Source: Planctomycetaceae bacterium
Lineage (GTDB): Bacteria; Planctomycetota; Planctomycetia; Pirellulales; Pirellulaceae
Assembly: GCA_007133715.1 (NCBI GenBank)
Contig: SLMF01000505.1
Location: 1-9,185 of the forward strand
Length of the DNA: 9,185 nucleotides
Direction of reading: 5' to 3'
The notes beneath the pieces are model-generated. The model made no database searches. It was not told where the DNA came from and saw nothing but the letters and a program-made list of their open reading frames with translations. Positions 7,702 to 9,185 of this stretch are shown in pieces. Position numbers and translations under genes: made by a program. Position 1 is the first letter of the stretch; every line of letters begins with the position of its first letter.

Positions 7702-8019
7702 GGCGGTACCCACGTTATTGAAGATGACACGGCCTTTCGAGGACGCTCAGCTCATTTGCCCCATTTTTCTGGAGTTTTTGCTGGGATCGCTGTTGACCGC
7801 AGCACGCCGCTTGCGTTAGGGTCCCGGGAAACACCGGGTCCCGTGTTGAATTCGTTTGTTCCGTGGCGGGCGTACCGCGTCGGCTAACCCGTGCCTCGCT
7901 GCGGATCCGCACCTTAGGAACGCACGCTTTTCAAAATCGCATGGACGCGTTGTCGGAGCCATCCGGCCGTTCGCTCGAACGCACCCGGCTTGGCTTCGAT
8001 CTCCCGGAAGGATATCACG
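7702..8019. other. 318-nt intergenic region
   Basis: No gene is recognisable on either strand. It holds a T-rich patch (7756-7781, CCCCATTTTTCTGG and GAGTTTTTGCTGG), the hairpin at 7819-7842 described separately, and the lipoprotein ribosome binding site GGAAGGA at 8006-8012. Short open frames here have no start signals or family resemblance. Confidence 0.35.
7819..7842 (+). terminator. Possible terminator hairpin after the secreted-protein gene
   Basis: GGGTCCCGG (7819-7827) can pair with CCGGGTCCC (7834-7842) across a 6-nt loop GAAACA, with one T-T mismatch in a nine-pair stem. A modestly T-rich sequence (TTCGTTTGTT, 7851-7860) follows eight bases later rather than immediately. GGGTCCCG also occurs as a direct repeat in both arms. 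It lies 118 nt past the stop codon, so the role as terminator is tentative. Confidence 0.35.
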
Positions 8020-8364
8020 ATGAAAAACGCAATTTTGCTGCTGACCGCACTGCTCTTGGGTCTGGTGGTGGCTGGCGGATGCCGCCAATCGCCGCCGCCG
8101 CATACCCAGCCGCAACCGTTCCAGGGCTTCGATCGCCCCTCGGTCCAACATCAGCCGCAACCGCCTGGCGGGGCGGTCCAACATCAACCGCAACCGCCTG
8201 GCGGGGCGATGACCCCACCGGGCACCTCCCCAGTCGCTCCCCAACCCGCTCCCACCATCGAATCGCAAACACCAGGCTCGCCCCACTCCGCGCCCCGGCC
8301 GCAACAGCCGCAAGGTAGCGACCGCTTCCAATCACCCGCGCCGGAAGCCGCCTTGACCGACTGA
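8020..8364 (+). CDS. Small Pro/Gln-rich lipoprotein
   Basis: 114 residues. A strong ribosome binding site, GGAAGGA (8006-8012), lies 7 nt before ATG 8020. The N-terminus is a lipoprotein-type signal: MKN, a long Leu/Val core (5-17), and a lipobox-like V-A-G-G-C with the candidate lipidated Cys at residue 21; alanine at -3 is less common than leucine. The rest has no predicted fold: Pro, Gln, Ser and His dominate, with PQP and PPGG motifs, and residues 42-52 and 53-63 are identical copies of VQHQPQPPGGA. It is probably anchored to a membrane and extended or disordered outside the cytoplasm. No enzymatic role can be read. Such short, low-complexity lipoproteins are common in planctomycetes. The start, signal and ribosome site make it a real gene despite the low complexity. 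Confidence 0.75.
   Translation: MKNAILLLTALLLGLVVAGGCRQSPPPHTQPQPFQGFDRPSVQHQPQPPGGAVQHQPQPPGGAMTPPGTSPVAPQPAPTIESQTPGSPHSAPRPQQPQGSDRFQSPAPEAALTD
8141..8206 (+). repeat. 33-bp tandem duplication inside the lipoprotein gene
   Basis: Two adjacent 33-bp copies, 8141-8173 and 8174-8206, differ only at one base (G at 8154 versus A at 8187). The difference is synonymous (CAG/CAA, Gln). The unit is exactly 11 codons, so copy-number change keeps the frame. The near-identity suggests a recent duplication or slippage. Confidence 0.95.
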
Positions 8365-8479
8365 CAGCCGGTGGCAGCAGCCGGGATTTGAAGCGGGGCG
8401 CTGAAGCCGATCGCCAACTCCTGCCGCAACGCGATCACGATGACGGTGGCAGTAGCGGACCCTGGTTTGTGTTGCGCAC
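8365..8479. other. Non-coding stretch between lipoprotein gene and IS remnant
   Basis: No gene recognised. GATCGC (8409-8414) and GCGATC (8431-8436) could form a 6-bp stem around a 16-nt loop, without a T-run, so I do not call it a terminator. Confidence 0.3.
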
Positions 8480-8557
8480 AATGGCCGCGGTCGCGCCTTG
8501 GACAATGTCTTTATTGAACGTCTTTGGCGCAGTCTGAAATATGAAGACATTTACGTA
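8480..8557 (+). mobile_element. IS3-family transposase remnant (catalytic-Glu region)
   Basis: One frame reads NGRGRALDNVFIERLWRSLK, followed by YEDIYV. This is the rve/DDE block around the third catalytic acidic residue of IS3-family transposases (pattern DGRGRAxDNxFIERxWRxxKYExxY); the Glu in FIER is the DDE glutamate. The conserved SMD just before is replaced by unrelated sequence, and a stop lies upstream in frame (TAG at 8453). After YV the frame continues into unrelated residues. About 26 codons of a ~270-residue transposase survive, so it cannot be active. No terminal inverted repeats or flanking target duplication are visible. It marks a former insertion sequence at this site. Confidence 0.8.
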
Positions 8558-8807
8558 ACGCCGCCTCGCTTCGCTCGGCCGCAACCCAAGAGAGGTCCTT
8601 GGCGAAGCTCCGTTGCGCGGTGGTGCGAGCCGGTTAGCATCCAGGGAGTCCCGCCGCTGTAGCTCAAAAGCCCGTGCAGGCACCGGTGCCCTGATTTGCT
8701 GATTCAGGCTTTCTTTCAGCGACGATACCGAACGGCTCCCGTTTGCCCGGAATCCTGGTCCCCTTTTCCGCCGTGTGCCGCAGTTCAGGCAAAAAGAAAA
8801 CACCCCA
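8558..8807. other. Unassigned 250 bp between two gene remnants
   Basis: Bounded by the transposase remnant on the left and the helicase remnant on the right. I recognise no coding homology in any frame. It contains a perfect 12-bp palindrome, GGCACCGGTGCC, at 8679-8690, and an almost self-complementary stretch, CCTCGCTTCGCTCGG, near 8564. It may be inserted or scrambled DNA. Both flanking homologies stop abruptly at its edges. Confidence 0.3.
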
Positions 8808-9074
8808 AGCCGTAGCGGTTGGCCTTCGCCCGCGTCCTTGTTGATGCGGAAAATACGTCGACACTCGTGGTGGAGGACACCTTCGTCGACCAGTTGATCC
8901 ACGCGGCGTCCCGCCTCGAACGAGGCGGTTCAACTGAATCAGCGGATCGGGCCACAGTAGGCCGGCGAAGAGTTCCCCTTCGACAAGCTCGCGAATCCGA
9001 TCATCGCGGATCTGAATGAAACTCCCGATGTAGGACGAATAGTCTGCGATCAATCGGTCTCGAAATGATTGCAT
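8808..9074 (-). pseudogene. Decayed N-terminus of a DEAD/DEAH-box helicase
   Basis: From ATG at 9074 (minus strand) the frame reads MQSFRDRLIADYSSYIGSF, then IRDDRIRELVEGELFAG and LLWPDPLIQLN. The homology continues in a second frame: ASFEAGRRVDQLVDEG, VLHHECRRIFRI, and QPLRL. Together this is the N-terminal leader of large helicases in which LxRHQxxAI and the Walker A motif (TGTGSGKS) follow directly, a group I associate with DUF1998-type helicases of phage-defence islands. The frame switch lies at 8927: one base separates the AAC (Asn) and GCC (Ala) codons where a Pro codon is expected. Homology stops at 8808, before the Q motif and Walker A, so no ATPase domain remains. About 87 of well over 1,000 residues survive. 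The family is recognised from memory of the motif pattern; membership of a specific defence system is inference. Confidence 0.7.
8911..8928. repeat. Perfect 8-bp-stem palindrome at the helicase frameshift
   Basis: CCGCCTCG (8911-8918) and CGAGGCGG (8921-8928) are perfect inverted repeats separated by AA. The base where the helicase frame breaks (8927) is in the outer part of the right arm. Such tight palindromes favour polymerase slippage. Confidence 0.9.
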
Positions 9075-9111
9075 CCCCCAAGTCGCCCATGTGAGCCGGT
9101 CGTTGACCTGA

Positions 9112-9183
9112 TCAGCAGTCCGTGAGGGGCAGCCACGCGGTCTTGCCGTCGCGGGTTGCAAACCGGAATGCTTTCACCCCACG
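9112..9183 (-). CDS. C-terminal end of an unidentified minus-strand gene (partial)
   Basis: The minus strand shows 23 codons, then TGA at 9114-9112, before the window edge. The peptide begins RGVKAFRFATRD and ends GKTAWLPLTDC. It reads like a real protein tail: alternating hydrophobic beta-strand residues with two turns (RDGK and PLTD). I do not recognise the family. It ends 37 nt before the helicase remnant's ATG on the same strand, which fits an operon in which the helicase was the downstream gene. Being short, it could be a chance open frame. Confidence 0.4.
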   Translation of the reverse strand, partial: RGVKAFRFATRDGKTAWLPLTDC

Positions 9184-9185
9184 GA

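Noticed and set aside
8020..8364. The VQHQPQPPGGA repeat region as a CRISPR-like array
   Set aside because: Only two adjacent copies with no spacers, in frame inside a coding gene.
8409..8436. GATCGC/GCGATC stem as a terminator of the lipoprotein gene
   Set aside because: The stem is only 6 bp with a 16-nt loop and no following T-run.
8815..9019. Plus-strand short frame antisense to the helicase remnant
   Set aside because: The minus strand carries clear helicase-like motifs, while the plus-strand product shows no family resemblance.

Overview
The window reads as chromosomal DNA of a GC-rich bacterium, most likely a planctomycete (Pirellulales-like). This is inferred from three things: a membrane-anchored prenyltransferase/squalene-oxidase-repeat protein with a long acidic N-terminus, a large secreted protein of a kind I associate with planctomycetes, and the style of the class IV cyclase and ThiF proteins. 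There is no rRNA or other marker to prove it, and I see no tRNA, rRNA or CRISPR array.

Left part (1-2376, + strand): a compact housekeeping cluster. It starts with the last 29 codons of the acetolactate synthase large subunit (ilvB). A PlsC-type 1-acylglycerol-3-phosphate acyltransferase follows, then a CdsA-type phosphatidate cytidylyltransferase 6 nt later, then coaD, whose start overlaps the cdsA stop by one base. The acyltransferase makes phosphatidate and CdsA activates it to CDP-diacylglycerol. CoaD makes dephospho-CoA, the precursor of the CoA that carries acyl groups. The three are probably co-transcribed.

Centre (2377-4752, + strand): after a 196-nt gap comes a membrane-anchored alpha/alpha-toroid protein (squalene-cyclase fold, no visible DXDD catalytic motif). 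It is followed 38 nt later by a CYTH-domain protein annotated as class IV adenylate cyclase. A truncated C-terminus of a ThiF/MoeB-family protein converges on it from the minus strand and overlaps its last 6 bases.

Right-centre (5224-8364, + strand): an 825-residue secreted protein of unknown function with a strong ribosome binding site and signal peptide, then a 114-residue Pro/Gln-rich lipoprotein with a 33-bp tandem duplication.

Right end (8365-9185): a gene-poor scrap yard. It holds a short IS3-family transposase remnant (+), about 250 bp of unassigned DNA, and the decayed N-terminus of a DEAD/DEAH-box helicase (-). The helicase has a frameshift sitting at the edge of a perfect 8-bp-stem palindrome. 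At the window edge is the C-terminus of an unidentified minus-strand gene just upstream of the helicase. This looks like the eroded end of an accessory, possibly defence-related, locus. I do not see an intact novel system; the most interesting items are the toroid protein, the secreted protein and the remnants at the right end.
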